From Saccharibacillus alkalitolerans (GTDB lineage Bacteria; Bacillota; Bacilli; Paenibacillales; Paenibacillaceae): a stretch of 64,000 nt of DNA. The stretch spans positions 186,001 to 250,000 of the forward strand of contig NZ_JAAFGS010000006.1 in the NCBI RefSeq assembly GCF_011090185.1, given 5' to 3'. Within the stretch, counting starts at the first letter, position 1. Every line of letters begins with the position of its first letter. A program made the translations under genes and the position numbers. Below are positions 49,702 through 57,076 of the stretch, one piece after another. Below the pieces are notes generated by a model. That model was not told the DNA's origin, did not search any database, and saw nothing but the letters and a program-made list of their open reading frames with translations.

Positions 49702-51168
49702 TCAGTTCAGTCCCAAATATTCTTTGATTCCCGCCACGATCGCTTCCGCGACCTTCTGCTGGAAATCGTCCTGCACCATCACCGCGGCTTCCTGCTTGTT
49801 GCTGAGGAAGCCGAGCTCGACCAGGGCGGCCGGCATGGTCGTCTTGCGGATGACCAGATAATTGGCCTGCTTGGAGCCCCGGTCTTTGAAACCGGTCGCG
49901 GCCTGCACATGCTTCTGAATCGTATCCGACAGCGACTTGCTGCGAGCGGCGTCGGCATAAAACGTTTCGGTTCCGGAAGCGCTGTTCGAAGACGCGATAT
50001 TGGAGTGGATAGACAGATAAACATCGGCATTGGCATCATTCGCGATCTTCGCGCGTCCGTCCAGCGTAACGAACGTATCGTCGCTTCGGGTCATGATCAA
50101 GTCGATGCCCGGCTCCTGCTTGAGCAGGGCGGCCACTTTCAGCCCGACGTTCAGTACGACGTCTTTTTCCTGCACGCCGTTGCCGACGCCGCCCGGATCG
50201 TGATCGCCGTGCCCCGGGTCGATTACGACGATCTTTTTGCCGTTCGTTCCGATCGGAGGAGCGGCTCCGTCATCGTTCAGATCGACGAGGACCAGATTGC
50301 CTTCCGTATACAAATTGTAGCCGACGCTGCGGTTGAGGTCGATCACGACGCGCACGGTCGACGGGCTTTCGCTGAAGAGCGAATAGCGGACCTGCTTGAC
50401 GGCGGAAGAAGTCTCGACGGGCAGCTTGGCGACCTGGCCGAGTTTCAAATTGCCGCCGGCCTGAAGAGCCGGCCCGAACGCCGTGTTCGGCAGGTCGACG
50501 ACGATCCGGTCGGGAGCGGTCAATACCGAGCTGCTTGGCGTGACGGCGCCGCCCGCGGAGATCGTCAGCCGATTGTCGCTGAAGCTGATGCCGTCGATCG
50601 ACACGTTGTTCGCGGACGGCGCGGGCGTGCCGCCGGACGTCGAAGGAACGGACGGAACGGCAGGAGCCGCAGGAATGGCAGGGGCCGCCGGAGCCGGAGG
50701 CTCTGCGGCCGGCGACTGGAGATAGACGGTCCGGGAAGACTGCTCCCATTTGACGCCGAGCCCCATCTGGGAACCGACGAAACGGAGCGGCACGTATGTA
50801 GTGTTCGAACGGACGAACGGCGCCTGCTCCATTTTGACGGCGCCGGAAAACGCGTCCGCCGTTTGACTGCCGATGGTCAGAACGAGAGGGACGGGGTCGC
50901 CGCCGATCGTAATGCGTCCGGCGGACTGATTCCAATCGACCGAGTAGCCGAGCTGCTCCGATACGACGCGGATCGGCACCATCGTGGTCCCTTTGAGGAC
51001 AAGCGGCTCGGCTCCGTCGATCGCCCGGCCGTCCAGCATGATGCTGGCTTCTGCGGCCGGGGCCGCGGAAGCTTGACGGACGCCGTTCGGGAGGACGAGA
51101 AGGGCCAGCAGCATGACGGCGGCAAGCGCGACGGCCGTCTTTTTCCAGGCGTTTTTCTTGAAATTCAT
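49702..51168 (-). CDS. N-acetylmuramoyl-L-alanine amidase (paralogue B)
   Basis: The 488-residue protein has the same architecture as paralogue A: signal peptide, copper-amine-oxidase-N domain (MVPIRVVSEQLGYSVDWN), Pro/Ala-rich linker, AMIN domain and Amidase_3 domain with VIDPGHGDHDPGG, YLSIHSN and LVELGFLSN. The identity to A is high throughout, and lowest in the linker, so a tandem duplication is evident. The start is taken at ATG 51168 after AGGAGAA; the GTG two codons earlier overlaps that site. Confidence 0.93.
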   Translation of the reverse strand: MNFKKNAWKKTAVALAAVMLLALLVLPNGVRQASAAPAAEASIMLDGRAIDGAEPLVLKGTTMVPIRVVSEQLGYSVDWNQSAGRITIGGDPVPLVLTIGSQTADAFSGAVKMEQAPFVRSNTTYVPLRFVGSQMGLGVKWEQSSRTVYLQSPAAEPPAPAAPAIPAAPAVPSVPSTSGGTPAPSANNVSIDGISFSDNRLTISAGGAVTPSSSVLTAPDRIVVDLPNTAFGPALQAGGNLKLGQVAKLPVETSSAVKQVRYSLFSESPSTVRVVIDLNRSVGYNLYTEGNLVLVDLNDDGAAPPIGTNGKKIVVIDPGHGDHDPGGVGNGVQEKDVVLNVGLKVAALLKQEPGIDLIMTRSDDTFVTLDGRAKIANDANADVYLSIHSNIASSNSASGTETFYADAARSKSLSDTIQKHVQAATGFKDRGSKQANYLVIRKTTMPAALVELGFLSNKQEAAVMVQDDFQQKVAEAIVAGIKEYLGLN

Positions 51169-51315
51169 TCTCACTTCTCCTTTTTATGCATGATGGTACG
51201 ATTAGGCTCTCTGAACAATTGGACGCATCGAATGGGACAAAAGTTTCGTTGGCGCAAAAATCATTACCTTACACAAAAATAGAACATTGCGCCGAAAAAT
51301 TCAAGTGGCGTCCAT

Positions 51316-51344
51316 TTGACAGAATCCCTATAACGCCGTATGCT
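51316..51344 (+). promoter_or_regulatory. Promoter of the flavoprotein-FeoB-like operon
   Basis: TTGACA (51316-51321), 17-bp spacer, TATGCT (51339-51344). Confidence 0.78.
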
Positions 51345-51350
51345 CTGATT

Positions 51351-51371
51351 AAATCGTAATAATTACTATTA
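51351..51371. promoter_or_regulatory. Zur-type operator 2
   Basis: The core AATCGTAATAATTACTATT has 8 of 9 paired positions. Its left half AAATCGTAAT equals the left half of the Bacillus Zur box. It begins 7 bp after the -10 and ends 13 bp before the start codon, so binding would block transcription. Confidence 0.82.
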
Positions 51372-51383
51372 AGGGGAATTAAA

Positions 51384-52520
51384 ATGAAGGATACGGAAGA
51401 ATATGGTTGCCTGGTCGTCGGCGCAGGCGCCGCGGGCATCGGAATAGCATGTGTGCTGCAGGATTTGAATGTCGGCCGTTTTTGCATACTGGAGCGGCAT
51501 GAGATAGGTGCTTCTTTTCGCCTCTGGCCCGGCGAGACGCGCATGATCACCCCGTCGTTTACCGGGAATGCTTACGGCTTGTTGGATCTAAATTCGGTAT
51601 CGCTGCGGACTTCTCCTGCTTTTACGCTCGGTACGGAACATCCTTCCGGTTCGGAATACGCGGATTACCTGGAAGCTTTGGCCGCGTATCGGAAGCTTCC
51701 GGTACGTACCGGGACCGACGTCAGGGACGTTCGCCCGCTGGAGGAGGGAGGTTTCGAGCTTGCGACGGACAAAGGGACGCTGCGCAGCCGTCATGTGATC
51801 TGGGCGGCGGGCGAGTTTCAGTATCCGAGAACAGACGGATTTCCGGGCGCCGAATATGCGGTGCACAGCGGTCTGGTCCGGGAATGGAAAGAGCTGCCGG
51901 GCGAGGAATTCGTCGTGGTGGGAGGATACGAAAGCGGGGCGGACGCGGCGATCCATCTGGCTCGGCAGGGCAGGAAAGTAACGATCATCGACCGCGGCGG
52001 GCGCTGGACGGAGAAAGGAAGCAGCGACCCGAGCTTGACGCTCTCACCGTTTACCAAAGACCGGTTGAGAGAGATCGAAGACGGCAAAATCAAGCTGCTC
52101 GCCGGATACGAAGTCCATTGGATCGAACCGAAAGACGGCGGCGGATATTTGATCTACGCCGAAAACGCAAACGGCGAGGAAGCTTTCGTACATACGAAGC
52201 AGCCGCCGATTCTGGCATCCGGTTTCTCCGGCAGCCTGCGGATGATCAGAGATTTGTTCGGATACAAAGCGGACGGAGGGGTGCTCTTGAACGAATATGA
52301 CGAGTCGACCGCCTTTCCCGGTTTGTTTCTGGCCGGACCCGGCGTCGTTCACGGCAATCTGATCTTCTGCTTTATTTATAAATTCCGGCAGCGCTTCGGC
52401 GTCGTTGCCGGAGAGATCGCCAAGCGCCTCGGACTCGATACCTCTCCTCTGGATGAATACCGCCGCGCAGGCATGCTGCTGACCGATCTGTCCTGCTGCG
52501 GGGAGGACTGCACGTGCTGA
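51384..52520 (+). CDS. FAD/NAD(P)-binding oxidoreductase with Cys-rich tail
   Basis: The 378-residue flavoprotein has the FAD dinucleotide motif VVGAGAAGIG (11-20) and a second Rossmann motif VVGGYESGADAA (about 173-184) for NAD(P)H. It resembles CzcO/YpdA-type single-component reductases. The C-terminus ends in LSCCGEDCTC, five cysteines in ten residues, suited to binding a metal or acting in thiol redox chemistry. It is first in an operon with a Zur-type operator and overlaps the FeoB-like gene. A role as metal or disulfide reductase for the transporter is inference. Confidence 0.82.
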   Translation: MKDTEEYGCLVVGAGAAGIGIACVLQDLNVGRFCILERHEIGASFRLWPGETRMITPSFTGNAYGLLDLNSVSLRTSPAFTLGTEHPSGSEYADYLEALAAYRKLPVRTGTDVRDVRPLEEGGFELATDKGTLRSRHVIWAAGEFQYPRTDGFPGAEYAVHSGLVREWKELPGEEFVVVGGYESGADAAIHLARQGRKVTIIDRGGRWTEKGSSDPSLTLSPFTKDRLREIEDGKIKLLAGYEVHWIEPKDGGGYLIYAENANGEEAFVHTKQPPILASGFSGSLRMIRDLFGYKADGGVLLNEYDESTAFPGLFLAGPGVVHGNLIFCFIYKFRQRFGVVAGEIAKRLGLDTSPLDEYRRAGMLLTDLSCCGEDCTC

Positions 52521-54184
52521 ACCGGATGCGGATCGAAGAAGAGAGTCGGCGTTCCGTCGTACTGATCGGATTCGAATCGTCGGGCAAGTCGGCGCTTTTT
52601 CGCGGGCTTACCGGCCGGGATACCGGAGAAGAAGCGAACTTCCGCGGATCGACCGTTACGGCCCGCAGGGCTTTCCTCGAAGAAGAGCGCGAGCTGGTAG
52701 ATCTTCCGGGAATCAAGGGCGGGGACGACAGCAGGACGACGCGGGACGCTTTGTCCGAGCTGGGCTCGGCCGACACGGTCGTGCTTGTCGTACGCGGTTC
52801 GCATTCGGCGCTTGAACTGCCGCTGCTGCTCGAGGCGGTGCCGCTCGAAGGGCGGCGTGCGATGCTGATTCTTACCTTTGCCGACAAAGCGCCGGAGGGG
52901 CTGTCCGAACTGGAACGCCATTATGGCCGCTCGCTCGGGATTCCGGTGCATTCTGTCGATGCGCGCGGCATCGAGCCGGCCCGGCGGAAAAGACTGCTTC
53001 GTTCTCTCGGCGAAGCCCGGCCGCTGCGTCGGACTCAGGGACAGCTCGCGCCGCCGATCGTCGCGAACCGTCTCGCCGAGCCTTCTCGAACGTGGTTCGA
53101 GCATCGTTTCGGCGGGAGGCCGCTTGCGCTTGCGGCATCCATTCTGCTGTTTGCGGTACCCGTGCTGCTGGCTTATCTGCTGTCGAACGGACTTCAGCCG
53201 CTTGCCGACCGGTACGCGATCGACCCGGTCAAGTCGTGGTTCGCCGGGCTTCCTCCGCTGCCGGAAGCGATCTTTGCAGGGGACTACGGCGTGCTGACGC
53301 TCGGTTTATACTCTTTCCTGTGGGCGTTCCCCGTCGTGCTGCTGCTCGGAATCAGTCTCGCGCTGACGGAAGAGAGCGGGCTCAAGGACCGGATTACCGA
53401 TGCGCTCGATCCCTGGATGCGCCGAATCGGGTTGAACGGAAGGGACCTGCTTCCCGTTCTGTCGGGCTTCGGCTGCAACGTGGTGGCCGTATTTCAGAGC
53501 CGAGCCTGCGGCGCTTGCTCGCGCAAATCGTGCGTATCGCTGATTGCGTTCGGCTCCGCCTGCAGCTATCAGATCGGCGCTTCGCTGTCGATCTTCGGTT
53601 CCGCGGGGCACCCTTGGCTGTTCATTCCGTACATCGCGCTGCTGGCTATCGTCGGCGCCGTGCATACTCGATTATGGAACCGGGGGGCGGCATACCTTCC
53701 GCAGGCGGGATATTCGCCGAAAACTTTTTTGCAGATGCCGGGTCTGCGCGCCGTGAATTGGCGGATTCGCGGAGTCGTCAAGCAGTTCCTGTTCCAGGCC
53801 ATGCCGATCTTTCTCGGAATTTGCGCGGCGGCGGCCCTGCTGCAGTGGAGCGGTCTGATGAATCTGCTGTCCGGCGCAGCGGCTCCGCTGCTCGAACTGC
53901 TGAACCTGCCGGCGGAAGCGGCAGGCGGCGTGCTCTTTTCGATTCTGCGCAAAGACGGACTGCTTATGCCGAATCAGGGAGAAGGCAGTCTGCTGCGGAC
54001 GATGAGCACGGGGCAAATCTTCATGCTCGTCTATCTGGCTTCTACGCTGACCGCCTGTCTGGTTACGCTGTGGACCGTGCGGCGGGAGCTGGGCTGGAAA
54101 TTCGCAAGTTCTCTCGCGGGCAAGCAGGTGGCGACTTCGATCGTGACAACCGCTGTGCTCGCGCTGCTGTTTTCTTTAAGCTGA
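52514..54184 (+). CDS. FeoB-like membrane GTPase transporter
   Basis: The 556-residue protein has a FeoB-type G domain at 12-165 (Walker A GFESSGKS at 19-26, G3 DLPG at 63-66) and a membrane part with Gate/nucleoside-recognition segments (VLSGFGCNVVAVFQSRACGA and the later IFLGICAAAALLQW). It is shorter than typical FeoB. The G4 position reads TFAD instead of NKxD, so guanine specificity is doubtful. Four Cys cluster in CNVV-CGACSRKSC. The start is GTG at 52514 after GGGGAGGA, overlapping the flavoprotein gene. The Zur-type operator suggests zinc rather than iron. Confidence 0.85.
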   Translation: MLNRMRIEEESRRSVVLIGFESSGKSALFRGLTGRDTGEEANFRGSTVTARRAFLEEERELVDLPGIKGGDDSRTTRDALSELGSADTVVLVVRGSHSALELPLLLEAVPLEGRRAMLILTFADKAPEGLSELERHYGRSLGIPVHSVDARGIEPARRKRLLRSLGEARPLRRTQGQLAPPIVANRLAEPSRTWFEHRFGGRPLALAASILLFAVPVLLAYLLSNGLQPLADRYAIDPVKSWFAGLPPLPEAIFAGDYGVLTLGLYSFLWAFPVVLLLGISLALTEESGLKDRITDALDPWMRRIGLNGRDLLPVLSGFGCNVVAVFQSRACGACSRKSCVSLIAFGSACSYQIGASLSIFGSAGHPWLFIPYIALLAIVGAVHTRLWNRGAAYLPQAGYSPKTFLQMPGLRAVNWRIRGVVKQFLFQAMPIFLGICAAAALLQWSGLMNLLSGAAAPLLELLNLPAEAAGGVLFSILRKDGLLMPNQGEGSLLRTMSTGQIFMLVYLASTLTACLVTLWTVRRELGWKFASSLAGKQVATSIVTTAVLALLFSLS

Positions 54185-54230
54185 TATTTTCCTTTACTCT
54201 TTACTATAGAAGAAAGGCGGAATCGGACAC

Positions 54231-54560
54231 ATGGATGCCCTGACGTCGAAAAGACTGGAAGCCCTGCTGAGGGGATATATCGAGGAGAAAATTCCGCCGA
54301 GCATGCGCACGGCGGTTCGGCTCGTCTATCGGATGGAAGAAGACCGGATCACGCTGACCGAGGAAAGACCCGAGCCGCCCCGATCCGGTTGGACGGGGAT
54401 CGATCTGGCGCAGTTCAGGCTGGAGCAGGGGGCTTGGAGCCTCTACGCGAAAAAGGAAGACGGGCAGTGGACGATAGCCGAAGCGATCGAACCGCGCCCC
54501 GACTTCGAGGATCAGCTCGAACAATTCGAGCTTGATCCGCAGGGCCTTTTCTGGAAATGA
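54231..54560 (+). CDS. DUF3024-like small protein
   Basis: The 109-residue protein resembles DUF3024 members: a basic N-terminal helix (LEALLRGYIEEKIPPSMR), a beta-rich middle with VRLVYRMEEDRITL and RPEPPRSGWTGIDLAQFRL, and WSLYAKKEDGQWTIAE at the end. Function is unknown. It starts 46 bp after the FeoB-like gene with AAAGGCGG before the ATG, and no terminator lies between, so it may be the third gene of the Zur-controlled operon. Confidence 0.72.
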   Translation: MDALTSKRLEALLRGYIEEKIPPSMRTAVRLVYRMEEDRITLTEERPEPPRSGWTGIDLAQFRLEQGAWSLYAKKEDGQWTIAEAIEPRPDFEDQLEQFELDPQGLFWK

Positions 54561-54588
54561 CGAATAGCGGGCGAAAGCCCGCTATTCG
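54561..54588 (+). terminator. Hairpin after the DUF3024 gene
   Basis: CGAATAGCGGGC pairs with GCCCGCTATTCG across GAAA, directly after the stop. It lacks a T-run on either side. Confidence 0.6.
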
Positions 54589-54684
54589 ATTATGCATTTG
54601 GCGAAACGTTCGCGGAACCACGCTTCGTCCAGATTGCGGATGTCGTCATGGTAGTGGTGATGGCGGGCACGCAGCAGTCCCGGT

Positions 54685-55653
54685 TCACGTCGTCGCACGT
54701 TCCACCAGATGAAATTTTAAGGGCTTGAGCGGCAGGTCCGTTTCTTCGATCTGGCTGCGGATTATCGCGAACGCATTGCCCGCCTGCTCGTCCACCGGAT
54801 AATGAATGGTCGTCAAGTCGAGCATATGGGCAAAATCGAGGTTATCGAAGCCGCAGACGGCGAAGTCTTCCGGAATCCGCAAACCGAGTCTCCGCGCTTC
54901 GGATACCATCCCCGCGGCGACCCGGTCGTTGGTCGTGGCGAACGCATCGGGAATCCGCCCGTTTTCCAGCCACCAATGCACCAATCGTTCTCCGTCCTCC
55001 GTGTCGCCCATGTTTTGAAAAGAGGGGCAGACGCCGGGATCGAGGCCGTATTTGCGGCAAAAGTCGGCGAAGGCTTCGATCCGGCTCTGCGTGTTCAGTC
55101 TCGTCGAGGCGCCGTAGACATTGCAGATCCTTCGGTAACCTTTAGCATACAGGTGCTCGAGAGCGAGCATATAGCCGTCGTACTGATCCATGAAAACGGA
55201 CGGGATCCGCTCGTGCACGAGCCGCTGCCAGGATACGATAGGGCCGTATTTCACGTACGGGGCGATCAGCGGCAGTTCGCTCTGAAACAGCACGAACACA
55301 AGCGCGTCGACCTGCTTGCGGCGCAGCGCCTCGAGCGCTTCCAGCTCTTTCGACTTGTCGTAGCCGGTTATGAACAGCGTGACCGTATAACCCGCTTCCT
55401 CCGCCGCTCGGACGAACCCTCCCGTAAACAAGCTGACGGATTCCGCAAATTCGGGAGCGACCAGCCCGAGCCGGCGCGTCGTGCCCGTTTTCAGCGAGAG
55501 CGCGTTCAGATTGGGAGCATAGTCGAACTCTTCGGCCGCGGCGAGCACTTTCCGTTTTTTTTCCTCGCTGACGTATCCTTTTCCGCTTAAGGCTCGCGAA
55601 GCCGTAGACGGCGACACGCCGGCGCGTCTGGCTATTTCTTTGATGTTCGTCAA
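54685..55653 (-). CDS. LacI-family transcriptional regulator
   Basis: The 322-residue repressor has a LacI helix-turn-helix (NIKEIARRAGVSPSTASRAL, hinge LSGKGYVSEEKK) and a periplasmic-binding-like effector domain with RLGLVAPEFAES, VFMDQYDGYMLALEHLY and PEDFAVCGFDNLDFAHM. The start is TTG at 55653, fixed by GAGGAGG at 7 bp spacing. A longer frame adds only a Gly-rich stub. No sugar gene is next to it, so its regulon is elsewhere or it acts on the divergent PRD gene. Confidence 0.92.
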   Translation of the reverse strand: MTNIKEIARRAGVSPSTASRALSGKGYVSEEKKRKVLAAAEEFDYAPNLNALSLKTGTTRRLGLVAPEFAESVSLFTGGFVRAAEEAGYTVTLFITGYDKSKELEALEALRRKQVDALVFVLFQSELPLIAPYVKYGPIVSWQRLVHERIPSVFMDQYDGYMLALEHLYAKGYRRICNVYGASTRLNTQSRIEAFADFCRKYGLDPGVCPSFQNMGDTEDGERLVHWWLENGRIPDAFATTNDRVAAGMVSEARRLGLRIPEDFAVCGFDNLDFAHMLDLTTIHYPVDEQAGNAFAIIRSQIEETDLPLKPLKFHLVERATT

Positions 55654-55795
55654 TTGGCCGCCTCCTCTGCCCAAAGTATAACAAAAAACGATACATTGGA
55701 CCGAATGCTAAAAAAGCGGTTGACCTGCAATCGATGTCATAAATTATGCTGAAACCACCGGAAGACGGGAAGGCCGATTAATGGAGGCGACAGCG

Positions 55796-56236
55796 ATGAG
55801 AATCACGCAAATCATTAACGATCATATGGTGGTCGCGGAGGAAGAACAGGCAGGAGAAGCCGGTTACCGAAGCAGGACGGCACAAAGCAAAGAAGGGGAG
55901 CTGCTGTTCGGCGTGCTCGAAAACGCCTTCGGAGCCATCGAGCGCCGATTCGGGATCAAGAGCGGCGACGTGTCGGAACTGACCTATCGAAGATTCGCGG
56001 AACACCTGCGCACTTCGGTGCGGCGGGCCGCCAAGGCGGAGGAAAGAGAGACCGCGACGGACGGTACGCTGGGGGAATTGATCCGGACGCACATGCCGGA
56101 GTGCTACAAGTGCGCCGACGAAATCCGAAGCGATTTGGAGCGCCGCTGCGGGACGACGCTGCCCGAGGACGAACTCCTCGATTTAATGCTTCATGTGCAC
56201 AAGGTGATATCAGGCACGGCAAAGTCTCGGGCTTGA
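55796..56236 (+). CDS. Single-PRD protein with a vestigial antiterminator start
   Basis: The 146-residue protein begins MRITQIINDHMVVAEEE, as do the RNA-binding (CAT) domains of BglG/LicT antiterminators (typically MKIxKVxNNNxVxV). The rest is one PTS regulation domain: YRRFAEHLRTSVRR with a conserved His, ECYKCADEIRSDLE, and DELLDLMLHVHKVI with the second His pair. A normal BglG-type protein has about 280 residues and two PRDs, and its CAT is longer. This version may be a phosphorylation-sensing partner rather than an antiterminator. GGAGG sets the ATG at 55796. Confidence 0.72.
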   Translation: MRITQIINDHMVVAEEEQAGEAGYRSRTAQSKEGELLFGVLENAFGAIERRFGIKSGDVSELTYRRFAEHLRTSVRRAAKAEERETATDGTLGELIRTHMPECYKCADEIRSDLERRCGTTLPEDELLDLMLHVHKVISGTAKSRA

Positions 56237-56292
56237 TGACGATACGCCGCTGGCAGAGAAAGAGCCGCGACAGATAAACCGCTTATCGGGAA

Positions 56293-56317
56293 CGCTCCGC
56301 GAGAGCGCTCTTTTTTT
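56293..56317 (+). terminator. Short terminator after the PRD gene
   Basis: CGCTC pairs with GAGCG across CGCGA, followed by CTC and seven T. Confidence 0.65.
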
Positions 56318-56364
56318 GTTCGGATAGAAAGTTTTTCGGATGTTAAAATTTATTCGGCGGAGAG

Positions 56365-56388
56365 CGAGACCTTTTCCGCGGGGTCTCG
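56365..56388. other. Hairpin upstream of the ECF sigma gene
   Basis: CGAGACC pairs with GGTCTCG. It lies about 125 bp upstream of the sigma factor start, followed by TCTATCTACA. A mRNA leader structure or operator is possible. I could not find a convincing ECF autoregulatory promoter. Confidence 0.35.
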
Positions 56389-56512
56389 TCTATCTACATA
56401 TTGTTTCGGGGCGGGACAATACGAGTTAAGGCGGAGCGGGCGAAACCCGCAGAATGGAGGCCCGCCTGAGCATCCGAACATACAGCGATACATATATAGA
56501 GGGGGAAGCCCG

Positions 56513-57076
56513 ATGAGCGAACTGCTGACGGAAGCTGAACTGCTGAGGCGAATCGCCGCAGGCGACAAACAGCGATATGCGGAAATTGTGGATCGTTATA
56601 AAGGAAAGGTATACGGGCTGCTCAGAGGGATGGGCGCCAATCATCAGGATGCCCAGGATCTGGCGCAGGAGACGTTTATCCGGGCGTACCGCAAGCTGGA
56701 AAGTTTACGCGAAGGCGAGCGATTTTCCGCCTGGATCTACAGCATCGCGGTAAACGCCATGCGCGATTTTACCCGAAGGCGAAGGCCGCTCTACATAGAA
56801 GACGAACAGGTGCCGGAGCCGCGAAGCGACGATACGCCCGAGAAACAGGTTCTGAACCTCGAGATGCGCAGGGAAGTGCATCGGCTGCTCGAACGGCTGC
56901 CCGAGAAGTACAGGATCGTGCTGCTGCTTCGATATACGAACGAACTTAGCTACGACGAGATTGCCGACATTACGGGCCTGAGCGAAAACCAGGTCAAAAA
57001 TCGCATTTACCGGGCCAAAAAAAGTCTTTACAAAAAAGTGCAGGCGGAAGGGGGCGTGCGTTATGAGATGCTTTAG
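56513..57076 (+). CDS. ECF-type RNA polymerase sigma factor
   Basis: The 187-residue sigma factor has region 2 (DKQRYAEIVDRYKGKVYGLL, DAQDLAQETFIRAYRKLESL, FSAWIYSIAVNAMRDFTRRR) and region 4 (LPEKYRIVLLLRYTNELSYD, IADITGLSENQVKNRIYRAK). It is of the SigW/SigV/YlaC-like group. The downstream gene overlaps it by 14 bp and encodes its anti-sigma factor. The ATG at 56513 follows AGAGGGGGAA. Confidence 0.93.
   Translation: MSELLTEAELLRRIAAGDKQRYAEIVDRYKGKVYGLLRGMGANHQDAQDLAQETFIRAYRKLESLREGERFSAWIYSIAVNAMRDFTRRRRPLYIEDEQVPEPRSDDTPEKQVLNLEMRREVHRLLERLPEKYRIVLLLRYTNELSYDEIADITGLSENQVKNRIYRAKKSLYKKVQAEGGVRYEML

Noticed and set aside
54588-54690. Protein-like stretch on the minus strand after the LacI gene (RHHHYHDDIRNLDEAWFRER)
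   Set aside because: It has no start codon or ribosome site, is out of frame with lacI and gives no family match. It could be a gene fragment, but the evidence is too thin.
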